Source: JADJYF01 sp965278995 (lineage in GTDB: Bacteria > Pseudomonadota > Gammaproteobacteria > Ga0077536). From it: DNA of 64,000 bases. Each line of letters starts with the position of its first letter. Position 1 is the stretch's first letter. Positions 53,006-61,857 of the stretch are shown here, piece after piece. Where the stretch lies: assembly GCA_965278995.1 (NCBI GenBank), contig OZ257136.1:5022001-5086000 (forward strand), given 5' to 3'. The notes under the pieces are model-generated. The model did no database searches. It was not told the DNA's origin and was given only the letters and a program-made list of their open reading frames with translations. The position numbers and the translations under genes are program-made.

Positions 53006-54292
53006 TCACCCGTCGCCCAACCGCCCTACCCGTTGCGTATCCGGCATCACTGCCGCCGCGACAAAAGCCAACGCGAACAGCGCCGCCACCACCCAGAAGT
53101 AGGCGGATTCCATACCGATATGTTTGAGGTAGAGTGCCGTGCTTTCGGCGTTGCCGCCGAAAATTGCGAGTGCGATCGCATAGGGCAGGGAGACACCCAG
53201 GCCTCGGATGTACGTCGGATAGAGTTCGGCCTTGAGGATGGCGCTAAGCGCGTAGTAACCAGAAAGCAGAAACAGAACCAGCACGCACAGCAGGTAGACC
53301 GTCAACGGATCGTTCGCGGTGCTTAACGCGTGAAGTGTCGGCACAGCGCAGAGCGCACTGCTGCCGAAGCCGAACAGCATGGTGCGTTTGTGGCCGACCT
53401 GATCAGCGACCCAGCCCACGAGCGGCGGGAAGAAGATCATCGTCGCGAGCACGCCAGTCATGATCTCTGCGACGATGGCCTTGGGCATGCCGGCACTGTT
53501 GACCAGCAGCTTCTGCATGTAGATGGCGTAGGTATAGAAGCCGACTGCGCCGCCCGCAGTCAAGGTAAAGACAATAGCGGTTTCTTTCGGATAATCCCTG
53601 ATCAGTGCGAGTGCCCGGCCGCGCGAATTGAGCGAAGAGCGTTCGACGCTGAACGGCTGGGTCTCTTCGATGTTTCGCCGGATCCAGAATACGACCACCG
53701 CAAACACGGCACCGAGCGCAAATGGAATGCGCCAGCCCCATGCGTACAGCGCTTCCTCGGTCAAGACCCGCTGCAGGATGACCTGCAGACTCATTGCCGC
53801 GAGTTGGCCGCCGATAAGGGTTACGTACAGAAAGCCCGACCAGAAACCACGCCGGTCTCGACTCGCCATCTCGCTGACATAGGTCGCCGAGGCCCCGTAT
53901 TCGCCGCCAACCGCGAGGCCCTGCATGAGTCGCGCGGCGATGAGAAGCGCGGGGGATAACACGCCAAGCCCGGTCGGTATAATCGCTATCAGGAGCGCGC
54001 CACCGCACATCAGCGCGACCGAGAGAGTGAGGGCGGCGCGGCGTCCGGCACGATCGGCGTACCTGCCGAACATGAGTGCGCCGACCGGTCGTGCGATGAA
54101 GCCGCCGCCGAAGACCAGGGCAGTGTTCAGCAGTTGCGCAGTCTGATCGCCGCTCGGGAAGAAAGCGCGCGAGAAGTAGATGGCGAAAGACGCGTAGGCG
54201 AACCAGTCGAACCATTCGACGAAGTTGCCGGCCGAGGCGCCGAGGATATTTTTGAGTCGGCGGCTGGTCTGCATGGATGAGGGACGACGCAT
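53006..54292 (-). CDS. MHS-family MFS transporter (metabolite/H+ symporter)
   Basis: A 428-residue transporter with 12 predicted helices and the metabolite:H+ symporter start (NFVEWFDWFAYASFAIYFSRAFFP), GRYADRAGRRAAL between helices 2 and 3, and GEYGASATYVSEMA. This group (KgtP, ProP, ShiA, CitA) imports organic acids or zwitterions. The next same-strand gene, 170 bp downstream, is only the BVMO, so the substrate may belong to that pathway; this is inference. An ATG seven codons in (54274) is an alternative start. Confidence 0.9.
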   Translation of the reverse strand: MRRPSSMQTSRRLKNILGASAGNFVEWFDWFAYASFAIYFSRAFFPSGDQTAQLLNTALVFGGGFIARPVGALMFGRYADRAGRRAALTLSVALMCGGALLIAIIPTGLGVLSPALLIAARLMQGLAVGGEYGASATYVSEMASRDRRGFWSGFLYVTLIGGQLAAMSLQVILQRVLTEEALYAWGWRIPFALGAVFAVVVFWIRRNIEETQPFSVERSSLNSRGRALALIRDYPKETAIVFTLTAGGAVGFYTYAIYMQKLLVNSAGMPKAIVAEIMTGVLATMIFFPPLVGWVADQVGHKRTMLFGFGSSALCAVPTLHALSTANDPLTVYLLCVLVLFLLSGYYALSAILKAELYPTYIRGLGVSLPYAIALAIFGGNAESTALYLKHIGMESAYFWVVAALFALAFVAAAVMPDTQRVGRLGDG

Positions 54293-54374
54293 TAGTCGGC
54301 AATGCGCGGCGCCGACCCTTCAATTTAATCGATACTGAACGATGATCTCAGTATAACCCTTCATCGAGGTCCTG

Positions 54375-55466
54375 ATGCGCAAGCGGCGTTTTGTCAAAGC
54401 AGGTGTGGTTCTGGTGACATTGCTGGGCGGAGCTGCCTGGGCGGTCTTTCAGCTGCCGAGTTTTGGCGGCCGCTTCGACGGCGCTCGCCTGGAACGAATG
54501 CAGCGCTCTCCTGAGTATGTCGCAGGCCGTTTCGAGAATGATCCGCCGCAGACGTCCGGCCTGGCCTTGATTGAAAACTGGAAACTCTATCGAGGCGGTC
54601 AGGTGCGCGAGCCGGAATTCGACATTCCCGTCGACCCGGTCGCACCGTTTGCCGCAGATCCAGCGCCTGGTATGCGCGCCTGGTGGTTCGGGCATGCGAG
54701 CACCGTGATCGAGATTGACGGTGTGCGCATCATGACTGACCCCGTGTTATCCGAGTACGCATCGCCGCTGCCGGTCGGACCGAAGCGGCTTCATCCACCA
54801 CCGATGCAACTCGGCGACCTCGACCGTGTCGATGCCGTGGTGATATCACACGACCATTTCGATCATCTCGACATGGCTACCGTGCGTCAGCTGGCGAAGA
54901 GCGGGACGCACTTCTACGTCGGTCTCGGCGTTGGCGCTCACCTTGAGCGCTGGGACGTGCCGGCGGCCCAGATCCACGAGATGGATTGGTGGGAGTCGCT
55001 TGCGATCAAAGGCGTGATTGTCCATTGCACGCCCGCGCGTCACTACTCGGGCCGCAGGTCGATGGATAATTCGACGCTGTGGGCGTCCTGGTACGTGAAA
55101 GGGCCGAGCCATAGCTTTTATTTCAGCGGTGACACGGGCTACGCGCCGCATTTCGCGGCGATCCGCGAGCGCCTCGGCCCGGTCGAACTCGCCGTGCTGA
55201 AAATCGGCGCTTACGGCGAGACCTGGCTCGACATCCATATGGACCCGGAATCGGCAGTCAAAGCGTATGCTGACCTGGGCGCGCAGGTGCTGTTACCGGT
55301 GCACTGGGCGACCTTCAACTTGTCGTATCACGCCTGGGACGAACCCATTTTGCGAGCGATCGCTGCAGCGACCGCGAGCGGCGCGAATCTGCTCACGCCG
55401 CGCATCGGTCAGCTGTACGAATTCGGTCAGCCGTTTACGAATGACCTCTGGTATACCGGGTGGTAA
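54375..55466 (+). CDS. Exported MBL-fold metallohydrolase (NAPE-PLD/UlaG-like)
   Basis: A 363-residue protein with an N-terminal hydrophobic signal/anchor (about 5-25). The metallo-beta-lactamase core has the metal motif SHDHFDHLD, GHAST upstream, FSGDTGY and VHWATFN. Similarity is to the N-acyl-phosphatidylethanolamine phospholipase-D-like group, so a lipid phosphodiester or lactone is a possible substrate. It is divergent from the MHS transporter. Confidence 0.9.
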   Translation: MRKRRFVKAGVVLVTLLGGAAWAVFQLPSFGGRFDGARLERMQRSPEYVAGRFENDPPQTSGLALIENWKLYRGGQVREPEFDIPVDPVAPFAADPAPGMRAWWFGHASTVIEIDGVRIMTDPVLSEYASPLPVGPKRLHPPPMQLGDLDRVDAVVISHDHFDHLDMATVRQLAKSGTHFYVGLGVGAHLERWDVPAAQIHEMDWWESLAIKGVIVHCTPARHYSGRRSMDNSTLWASWYVKGPSHSFYFSGDTGYAPHFAAIRERLGPVELAVLKIGAYGETWLDIHMDPESAVKAYADLGAQVLLPVHWATFNLSYHAWDEPILRAIAAATASGANLLTPRIGQLYEFGQPFTNDLWYTGW

Positions 55467-55475
55467 GCGGTCAAT

Positions 55476-55769
55476 CTAGCCGTCAAACTTGTCGAAATAG
55501 CAGATTGCCGGTGGAGCGGTGAGATAAGGCCCGAGCTTTTCCATCAGCCCCGTTTCGGCGCGCCAGGCGAGGTATTTTTCCTGGTGACCGCGCGTGTCCC
55601 AGATCTCGTAGAACAGTACGCGACCCGGTTTGTTCTGGTCAGTCCAGATGTCGAACAGCTGACAGCCGGAATAGGCGCGGGTGTCCGGCGCGATGCCCTT
55701 GATGAATTCGAGGAATTCGGTGACGCGGGCAGGGTCGATTGCAAGGTCGATCGTTACTGCTGTGCTCAT
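55476..55769 (-). CDS. Antibiotic biosynthesis monooxygenase (ABM) domain protein
   Basis: A 97-residue ABM ferredoxin-like protein (SGCQLFDIWTDQNKPGRVLFYEIWDT, AWRAETGLMEKLGPYL). The family includes quinol monooxygenases and heme-degrading proteins. GGAG seven bases before the ATG at 55769 fixes the start. Confidence 0.85.
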   Translation of the reverse strand: MSTAVTIDLAIDPARVTEFLEFIKGIAPDTRAYSGCQLFDIWTDQNKPGRVLFYEIWDTRGHQEKYLAWRAETGLMEKLGPYLTAPPAICYFDKFDG

Positions 55770-56024
55770 GACAGTTCTCCAGATGGCTAGTTGATGCTCG
55801 TACTCGACGTATGGCAAGGCGCGGTGAAAGCTTGGGCGTCATTGCTGCGGCTCGCCGCCGCCATGATTACCGCAGGATAACCGTGCAGTTCAATGAAATC
55901 GAGCAGGGATTTCCGCTAGGTCCGCTGACGTACCGGTCTCGCCGCATGGATGCGCTACCATAGGAGGACCTTAACGGCCGCCGCCATCGCGCGGCCCTCA
56001 ATTCGAAGCGCTCCCGGTCCGCAG

Positions 56025-57581
56025 ATGAACCGCCGACAACTGCTGCAACTGCTGGCCGCAATCAGCGCGAGCGCCACTCTCGACGTCGCTGCGGAGGGCG
56101 CTGAGGCACCCGAAGTTTTTGACTACGCGCTGCTCAAAGGCAGAGCACGCGCGCAGGCTGCGATGCCTTATATCGCGCCGACCAACGTGTTGCCTCCCGC
56201 ACTGGCGAACCTTGATTACAATCATTACCAGGCAATCCACTACGAGCCCGTGCATGCGTTGTGGCACGGCGAACAACGTGGTGTGGAACTCCGATTCTTT
56301 CACCTGGGCTTTCTGTTCAATCGCGCTGTACAGATGGCGGAAATTGTCGACGGCAGGGCAGTCACCATCGCCTACGACCCTGGCCGTTTCGATCTGCAGG
56401 CGAGTGGCGTTGATCCGCATGGGCTCGCGCCTGATCTCGGTTACGCCGGATTTCGTATAATCGATCATACGAATCCGGATATCGATGTCGCGGCGTTCCT
56501 CGGCGCGAGCTATTTCCGTGCAGTAGGCGCCGATAGACAATACGGGTTGTCGGCTCGCGGACTCGCCATCGATACCGGGATGGAACGCGCGGAAGAATTT
56601 CCATTCTTCAGTCATTTCTGGTTCGAGCGGCCTGCGCCTGGCGCGACGCGGGTCGTGATCTACGCGCTGCTGGATTCACCGAGCTGTACGGGCGCCTATC
56701 GCTTCGAGGTTGCGCCGGACGCGCGGCTGACGATGGATGTCGACGCCGCAATTTATCCGCGAACAGCCATCGAAAGACTGGGCATTGCACCGTTGACCAG
56801 CATGTATCAGACCGGGGAAAACGATCGGCGGTTGGCCAATGACGTCCGCCCCGAGATCCACGACTCTGATGGACTCGCGCTGTGGACTGGTAGCGGTGAG
56901 TGGATCTGGCGGCCGCTCGAGAATCCGCGCAGTCTGCGCTTCAACATTTACGCCGATCACAATCCGCGCGGTTTCGGTCTGCTGCAACGCGATCGCAACT
57001 TCGATCATTACCAGGACGACGCTGTCTTCTACGAGCGACGCCCCAGCGTGTGGATCGAACCCAAAGGTGAGTGGGGCGAGGGTGGCGTAGTACTGGTCGA
57101 ACTGTCGACGCTGAACGAAACGTTCGACAACATCGTCGCTTTCTGGCAGCCGGCGCAGGCGCCACAAGCCGGCGACGAGTTGCTTTACGCGTATCGACTC
57201 CACTGGGGTCGCGAGCCGCCGGTACAACCGAATCTGGCGACTGTCGTTGCGACCCGTACCGGACTCGGTGGCGTGGTCGGTCACGAACGCACGTATTTTT
57301 CCTGGCGCTTCGAGATCGATTTCACCGGTGGGAAGCTGCCGCTGCTGGCGAGCGACGCCAGGGTCGAGCTGGTCGTCACCGCGAGTCGCGGCGACATAGA
57401 ACTGCCATCGGCGCGATCGCTCGCGGCTATCAACGGCTATCGCGCGCTGTTCGATGTGCGACCCGACGACAACCTGGAACCAATCAACCTGAGCGCATAT
57501 CTCACTTTCGGTGGGGTGGTGCTGACGGAAACCTGGTTCTACCAGTACTCGCCGCCACCGCTGGATCAGCGCGTGCTGTAG
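56025..57581 (+). CDS. opgD: Periplasmic glucan biosynthesis protein D
   Basis: A 518-residue OpgD/MdoD-type protein. It starts with a twin-arginine signal (NRRQLLQLLAAISASATL), as does E. coli OpgD. The MdoG domain begins at FDYALLKGRARAQA and includes YFRAVGADRQYGLSARGLAIDT and the DLDR-like GFGLLQRDRNFDHYQDDAVFYERRPS. OpgG/OpgD act on periplasmic beta-glucan backbones, with OpgD reported to cut or shape them. The usual partners OpgG and OpgH are not in the window; the giant NdvB-type synthase is. Confidence 0.93.
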   Translation: MNRRQLLQLLAAISASATLDVAAEGAEAPEVFDYALLKGRARAQAAMPYIAPTNVLPPALANLDYNHYQAIHYEPVHALWHGEQRGVELRFFHLGFLFNRAVQMAEIVDGRAVTIAYDPGRFDLQASGVDPHGLAPDLGYAGFRIIDHTNPDIDVAAFLGASYFRAVGADRQYGLSARGLAIDTGMERAEEFPFFSHFWFERPAPGATRVVIYALLDSPSCTGAYRFEVAPDARLTMDVDAAIYPRTAIERLGIAPLTSMYQTGENDRRLANDVRPEIHDSDGLALWTGSGEWIWRPLENPRSLRFNIYADHNPRGFGLLQRDRNFDHYQDDAVFYERRPSVWIEPKGEWGEGGVVLVELSTLNETFDNIVAFWQPAQAPQAGDELLYAYRLHWGREPPVQPNLATVVATRTGLGGVVGHERTYFSWRFEIDFTGGKLPLLASDARVELVVTASRGDIELPSARSLAAINGYRALFDVRPDDNLEPINLSAYLTFGGVVLTETWFYQYSPPPLDQRVL

Positions 57582-57596
57582 TAGTCTGTCAGCGCG

Positions 57597-58655
57597 TCAA
57601 TGCCGTCGTCGCGGCTTTGCCGTCAGTCCGAACAACATGGCCGCCATCAGGAGCATTGCTGACGGCAACGGAACCGGCGCCAGTACTCCTTTCTCGTCGT
57701 AGCGCAGGCCTGAGCCGGACGTAAACGCGAAGTCGAGTACCGGCTCGCCGTTGGTTTCGAATACCAGCATGCCGGTCAGTGCAGCAGTGGAGAGAAACGA
57801 AGCCTCGATGTCGGCTCGCGTCCGCGGTTGTACGCTGGCGATAAGGCCGAGCGAAAAATCGAACGGTGTGCCGTAGACGAACGGCATATCGAAAGTGTGC
57901 GCAGTCGCATTACCTGAGACGTTGACGCTGACACCCGGGATCTGCGTGACAACGAAATTGGAGATGCCGCCGGTCGGCGTCAGCGTAGCAAAGTTTCCAG
58001 AGACTCCGGCGCCGGCAACGAACAGTGTAAAGATGGGATTGGTCCCTTGCTGGTAATTCATATAGACCCGGCCATCGCCTGAGGCCGGCGCGCCTAGCGA
58101 GGTGTAATCGAGTACGCCGTCGATAGTCAAAACGAACCGGGTAATGCCGGGGGTGCCGGCAGCGTGTGCGGCATCAGGAGCGGCGACGAAGGTGTCGCTC
58201 ATCTGACCGAAAGCATCGGCACCGACCACGGTAAAAGCGTCAGTTGGCCCATTGAAGCTTGCTGACGCTGAAGCGCCGACCGTATGTTGGTGCGCGACCG
58301 CGCTGGCCGTTCCCTCGAAACTCCCGCTGCCGAAACCGGACGTGATCGGCGTCGGTCCAAGCGTCGTCGTATCGTTCAAAGGGCCGCTGGTTCCGCTGGT
58401 CTGATGTGTGGCGCTACCGGCGATGCCGCAGACTGCCAATCCCGCCGACGGCACACCAGTGCCGACCGGACCGAAGAACGCCATTACCGGGGCCGCCACG
58501 CTGAACGTTGCGCAACTCGACTGGCCGCCGACCGCTTGAGTGAAAGTTGCCACGGCGGCGTTGGCTGGTCCGGCGACAATGAATGCCGCACTCGCTGCAG
58601 CGGCGAGCAGGGTTTTACGGGGCAACGCTATGTTTCGGGCAATCGTGATCATCAT
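57597..58655 (-). CDS. Exported VPLPA/PEP-CTERM sorted protein
   Basis: A 352-residue secreted, Ala/Gly/Ser/Thr-rich protein with a signal peptide (KTLLAAAASAAFIVAGPANAA) and a C-terminal sorting tripartite tail: VPLPSAMLL, a short hydrophobic helix and KPRRRH. This is the VPLPA variant of PEP-CTERM, cut by exosortase. The body is a low-complexity beta-rich surface region with two Cys (GQSSC, AVCGIAG). GGGAG eight bases before the ATG at 58655 sets the start. No exosortase lies in the window. Confidence 0.85.
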   Translation of the reverse strand: MMITIARNIALPRKTLLAAAASAAFIVAGPANAAVATFTQAVGGQSSCATFSVAAPVMAFFGPVGTGVPSAGLAVCGIAGSATHQTSGTSGPLNDTTTLGPTPITSGFGSGSFEGTASAVAHQHTVGASASASFNGPTDAFTVVGADAFGQMSDTFVAAPDAAHAAGTPGITRFVLTIDGVLDYTSLGAPASGDGRVYMNYQQGTNPIFTLFVAGAGVSGNFATLTPTGGISNFVVTQIPGVSVNVSGNATAHTFDMPFVYGTPFDFSLGLIASVQPRTRADIEASFLSTAALTGMLVFETNGEPVLDFAFTSGSGLRYDEKGVLAPVPLPSAMLLMAAMLFGLTAKPRRRH

Positions 58656-59008
58656 CGCCGCCACTCCCGTGCTGAGACTTCAACGGCGGGCGCTGGAGCG
58701 CGCGGCTGAAGTCGCTGGTTGAACTGGTTTATCAGGGAAGTGCCGCTTGAGTAAGCATGTTCCAAGCAAATCGAGCCTATTCTCCACCACCAGCGAAGTC
58801 GAGCGCTGTATATCCAATAACAGGGACAATACGGGTGTAGTTCACAGAACACACCACCGACACGCTTTTGCCAGCGCCAACGATAAGTTCAATTGGAGGC
58901 GGGTGTTGCATCGCGCAGACAACGTCGGTTGCCGGCATTCAAGCCTGGGCACCTGCGCGAAAGCTGTTGTAAGCTCTTCGTCTGACTCAAGCAGGTAACA
59001 ACGCGTTC
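58656..59008. other. Divergent intergenic region
   Basis: About 350 bp between the VPLPA-CTERM gene and the thiolase gene, transcribed away from each other. It must hold both promoters. No clear inverted repeat or strong -35/-10 pair was found by eye. Confidence 0.4.
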
Positions 59009-60172
59009 ATGAGTATCAAGGGAAAGGCGTACGTCGCCGGCATTTACGAACATCCGACGCGCAAGGCCGAGGGCATTCCGATTGCACAGCTTCATGCCGA
59101 AGTGGCAAAAGGCGCGCTGGACGATGCCGGCTTGAGCGTTCGCGACGTCGACGCGTATTTCTGTGCCGGGGACGCGCCCGGTCTGGGTGGGCTTTCGATG
59201 GCGGACTATCTTGGTCTGCGTGTGCGGCATACCGATACGACCGAGACCGGTGGTTCCTCGTACATCGTTCACGTAAACCATGCGGCCCAGGCCGTCGCGG
59301 CCGGCAAATGCAAGGTGGCATTGATCACGCTGGCTGGCAAACCGCGTACCGGTGGCGCGCAACCCGGCCGTGCGCCGATGGCGTCGCAGCCGCCCGACGC
59401 GCCATTCGAATTGCCGTTCAAACCGAGCGTGTTGAATGTTTATGCGATGTGCGCACAACGGCATATGTACGAATTCGGTACTACGGCTGAACAGCTCGCC
59501 TGGATCAAAGTCGCAGCCTCACAACATGCTCAGCACAATCCCCACGCCATGCTGCGCGATGTGGTCACCGTCGAGGAGGTTGTCAATTCACCGTTGGTCG
59601 CCGATCCGCTGCATCGTCTCGATTGCTGCATCATCTCCGATGGTGGTGGCGCGCTGGTCGTCGTTGCGCCGGAAATCGCGGCACAACTGTCGCGGCCAAA
59701 AGTGCGCGTACTCGGCGCGGGCGAAGCGATCAAGCATATGAACGGCGGCGATGTGGACTTGAGTTATTCGGCCGGAGTGTGGTCTGCGGCCGCAGCGTTC
59801 GAGGAAGCCGGCGTGCGACAGGCCGATATCAAATATGCTTCGTTGTACGACAGCTTCACCATCACCGTGCTGATGCAGATTGAAGACATCGGCTTCTGCG
59901 AGAAAGGTAAGGGCGGTCATTTCGTCGCCGATGGTAATCTGATTTCAGGTGTCGGCAAGCTGCCGTTCAACACCGACGGCGGCGGCCTGTGCAACAACCA
60001 TCCGGGTAATCGCGGCGGCATGACCAAAGTCATCGAGGCCGTACGTCAGTTGCGCGGCGAAGCGCATCCGGCGGTGCAGGTGAAGAATTGCGATCTCGCG
60101 CTCGCGCACGGTACCGGTGGCTTTCTCGGCATCCGCCATGGCAGCGCCACGCTTATCATGGAGAGGGTCTGA
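59009..60172 (+). CDS. SCP2-type thiolase-like protein (probable aldolase, partner of DUF35)
   Basis: A 387-residue thiolase-fold protein of the SCP-x/Ltp2 group (YVAGIYEHPTRKA start, HGTGGFLGIRH end, NTDGGGLCNNHPGN motif). The thiolase nucleophile Cys is absent; the matching segment reads ETGGSSYIVHVNH. In Ltp2-type enzymes such proteins form a complex with a DUF35 protein and catalyse retro-aldol cleavage of sterol side chains. The next gene, 3 bp away, is a DUF35 protein, which supports this role. The true substrate is unknown. Confidence 0.88.
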   Translation: MSIKGKAYVAGIYEHPTRKAEGIPIAQLHAEVAKGALDDAGLSVRDVDAYFCAGDAPGLGGLSMADYLGLRVRHTDTTETGGSSYIVHVNHAAQAVAAGKCKVALITLAGKPRTGGAQPGRAPMASQPPDAPFELPFKPSVLNVYAMCAQRHMYEFGTTAEQLAWIKVAASQHAQHNPHAMLRDVVTVEEVVNSPLVADPLHRLDCCIISDGGGALVVVAPEIAAQLSRPKVRVLGAGEAIKHMNGGDVDLSYSAGVWSAAAAFEEAGVRQADIKYASLYDSFTITVLMQIEDIGFCEKGKGGHFVADGNLISGVGKLPFNTDGGGLCNNHPGNRGGMTKVIEAVRQLRGEAHPAVQVKNCDLALAHGTGGFLGIRHGSATLIMERV

Positions 60173-60175
60173 GCC

Positions 60176-60559
60176 ATGGCCGAGACGAAGAAAGATGCCA
60201 TCAGTGCCGATGTCGCGCTGGAACCGTACTGGGCCGCAGCGCGCGAGGGCCGTCTGCTGCTGAAACACTGCCGGGCCTGCGCCAAGGCACATTATTATCC
60301 GCGACCACTGTGCCCGTTCTGCCTGAGCGCCGACACGGAGTGGCTGGAAGCGGGCGGCGACGGCACCATTTATTCATGGAGCGTGGAACGGCGCGCCACG
60401 CCGCCTTACGCCATCGCGTTTGTCACGCTGCCGGAAGGGCCGACCTTGTTGACCGCAATCGTCGATTGCGACCTTGATGCACTGGCCATCGGCCAGGCCG
60501 TGAAACTCGATTTCGAGACGCGTGACGAACAGCCGGTGCCGGTGTTCAAGCTGGTCTAA
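60176..60559 (+). CDS. Zn-ribbon/OB-fold DUF35 protein
   Basis: A 127-residue protein with a rubredoxin-like zinc ribbon (C-x2-C-x11-C-x2-C in HCRACAKAHYYPRPLCPFC, residues 33-52) and an OB-fold (GDGTIYSWSV ... FVTLPEGP). DUF35 proteins bind acyl-CoA and scaffold thiolase-like partners. It follows the thiolase gene by 3 bp, so a fixed complex is likely. Confidence 0.93.
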   Translation: MAETKKDAISADVALEPYWAAAREGRLLLKHCRACAKAHYYPRPLCPFCLSADTEWLEAGGDGTIYSWSVERRATPPYAIAFVTLPEGPTLLTAIVDCDLDALAIGQAVKLDFETRDEQPVPVFKLV

Positions 60560-60577
60560 GCAACTACCGCACTCGAC

Positions 60578-61306
60578 TCAGAAATTCAGCAGGATGTTCA
60601 CTGCGACGGCGTGATTCATGACGTCGGGCGAACTGTCGCGCGCGACGAACTGATTCATATAGCCGACCTCGGCGCGCGCGTGCGCATTCACATTCAAGCC
60701 GAGGCCAGCAAACGCGCGGTTCTGATCGAAGCCGTCGGCGACACCCCAGGCGGTGCCGTTGAGGTTGAACATGACTTCGTCAGCGGCGACCAGCGACCAC
60801 GGACTGCCAGCGGACAACGGCCGTATAAGCTTGAATAGTTGTCGCAGGCGCCAACCGACTTCGCTGCCGGTTTCCTGTGAGCGTTGTTCCAGATTGCTGC
60901 GCGTGGAGAGCAGCATGCCGGCTATCGGATGCGGCGCTACCCACGTCATCTGTTCCCAGATACGGTGTTCGGAGATATTGCCGCCCGGCCCTTGCGGGTC
61001 GATGACGACGTGTGAGTAACCGGTCCACAGAATCATGGCTGGCGTGACGGCATAACCGAAGCCGCCGCGTACGATGGCGAGGCCGAAACGCGAGCTGCCG
61101 TCATCGATGCGTGAATGCAGATCGAGCAAATAGCGCCACGGTGTCGCTGTTGCGCCGAGGTGCCCGACGGTGCTCAAGGTCAGCCAGGTCTGTGCATCCT
61201 CGATCAGTTCAGCTGCAGCCTGGTGCACCGGCAATACCGCCAAGACCAGTGTCAGTATTGCAACGGCAAAACCGCCTTGCCGGCGCTGTTCAGCGGCCGC
61301 ATGCAT
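60578..61306 (-). CDS. DUF2490 outer-membrane protein
   Basis: A protein of about 242 residues with a signal peptide (GGFAVAILTLVLAVLPVHQAAA) and a body of alternating strands with aromatic girdles, ending in a final Phe (NHAVAVNILLNF), as in outer-membrane beta-barrels. The DUF2490 signature EDAQTWLTL is seen after the cut site. The ATG at 61306 has AAGGA at the right distance; an upstream ATG at 61315 is possible. It is next to a quinol-monooxygenase-like gene on the same strand. Confidence 0.85.
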   Translation of the reverse strand: MHAAAEQRRQGGFAVAILTLVLAVLPVHQAAAELIEDAQTWLTLSTVGHLGATATPWRYLLDLHSRIDDGSSRFGLAIVRGGFGYAVTPAMILWTGYSHVVIDPQGPGGNISEHRIWEQMTWVAPHPIAGMLLSTRSNLEQRSQETGSEVGWRLRQLFKLIRPLSAGSPWSLVAADEVMFNLNGTAWGVADGFDQNRAFAGLGLNVNAHARAEVGYMNQFVARDSSPDVMNHAVAVNILLNF

Positions 61307-61348
61307 GGGTGTCATTCCTTCTTCGTCGCTCAATTCGCGCGCCGTCAC

Positions 61349-61648
61349 TCAACGCAGCGGGCGCGGACCGTCGGTCTCGTATTTCTCTGCGCTGACGATT
61401 TCTATCTTGCCCGCAATCGCGGTCTGGAATTCCGCCATATGCGGCGTCTTGAAATGCGCAGCGAGTGCGGCATCGTCCTGCCACACTTCGACAATGCGCA
61501 TCAGACCTGGCGTCAGAATGTCGAAAGTGAAGGCATAGGTGATGCAGCCTGGTTCGCCGAGCGTTGCCGTGACCATGCGCGCCGCGGTTTCGCGCAGGGA
61601 TTCCAGGGCTTCTGGGGTTATACGCGCATTGACGTGGACGATTAGCAT
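61349..61648 (-). CDS. Putative quinol monooxygenase (ABM domain)
   Basis: A 99-residue ABM-fold protein (MLIVHVNARITPEALESLRE, EPGCITYAFTFDI, HFKTPHMAEF), most like YgiN-type quinol monooxygenases. The ATG at 61648 gives the normal start, and the longer upstream frame is not coding in character. Genes on either side suggest a short two-gene unit with the DUF2490 protein. Confidence 0.85.
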   Translation of the reverse strand: MLIVHVNARITPEALESLRETAARMVTATLGEPGCITYAFTFDILTPGLMRIVEVWQDDAALAAHFKTPHMAEFQTAIAGKIEIVSAEKYETDGPRPLR

Positions 61649-61857
61649 GCGGGCCTGCTCTCGGATGGGGAAACCCCGCAGCGTGCCTGCAAGCACCGCA
61701 GGTATGCAAGTGTTCCGGCGAACTGATTCGCCTGGATTCCGCGCCGCAGCATGGCGCGGTTCCCGGCGTGACCGTGGACGTTGCCGGCAGGTCGATTGCA
61801 TCGCCTCCGATTGCGCGCAATGATCCGAAATCCAGGTCACCGCAGGGGAGGCGGGCA

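Noticed and set aside
53403..54323. A 306-codon frame overlapping the MHS transporter in another frame of the same strand
   Set aside because: The product is Arg-rich and shows no membrane segments, while the overlapping frame gives a standard 12-helix transporter.
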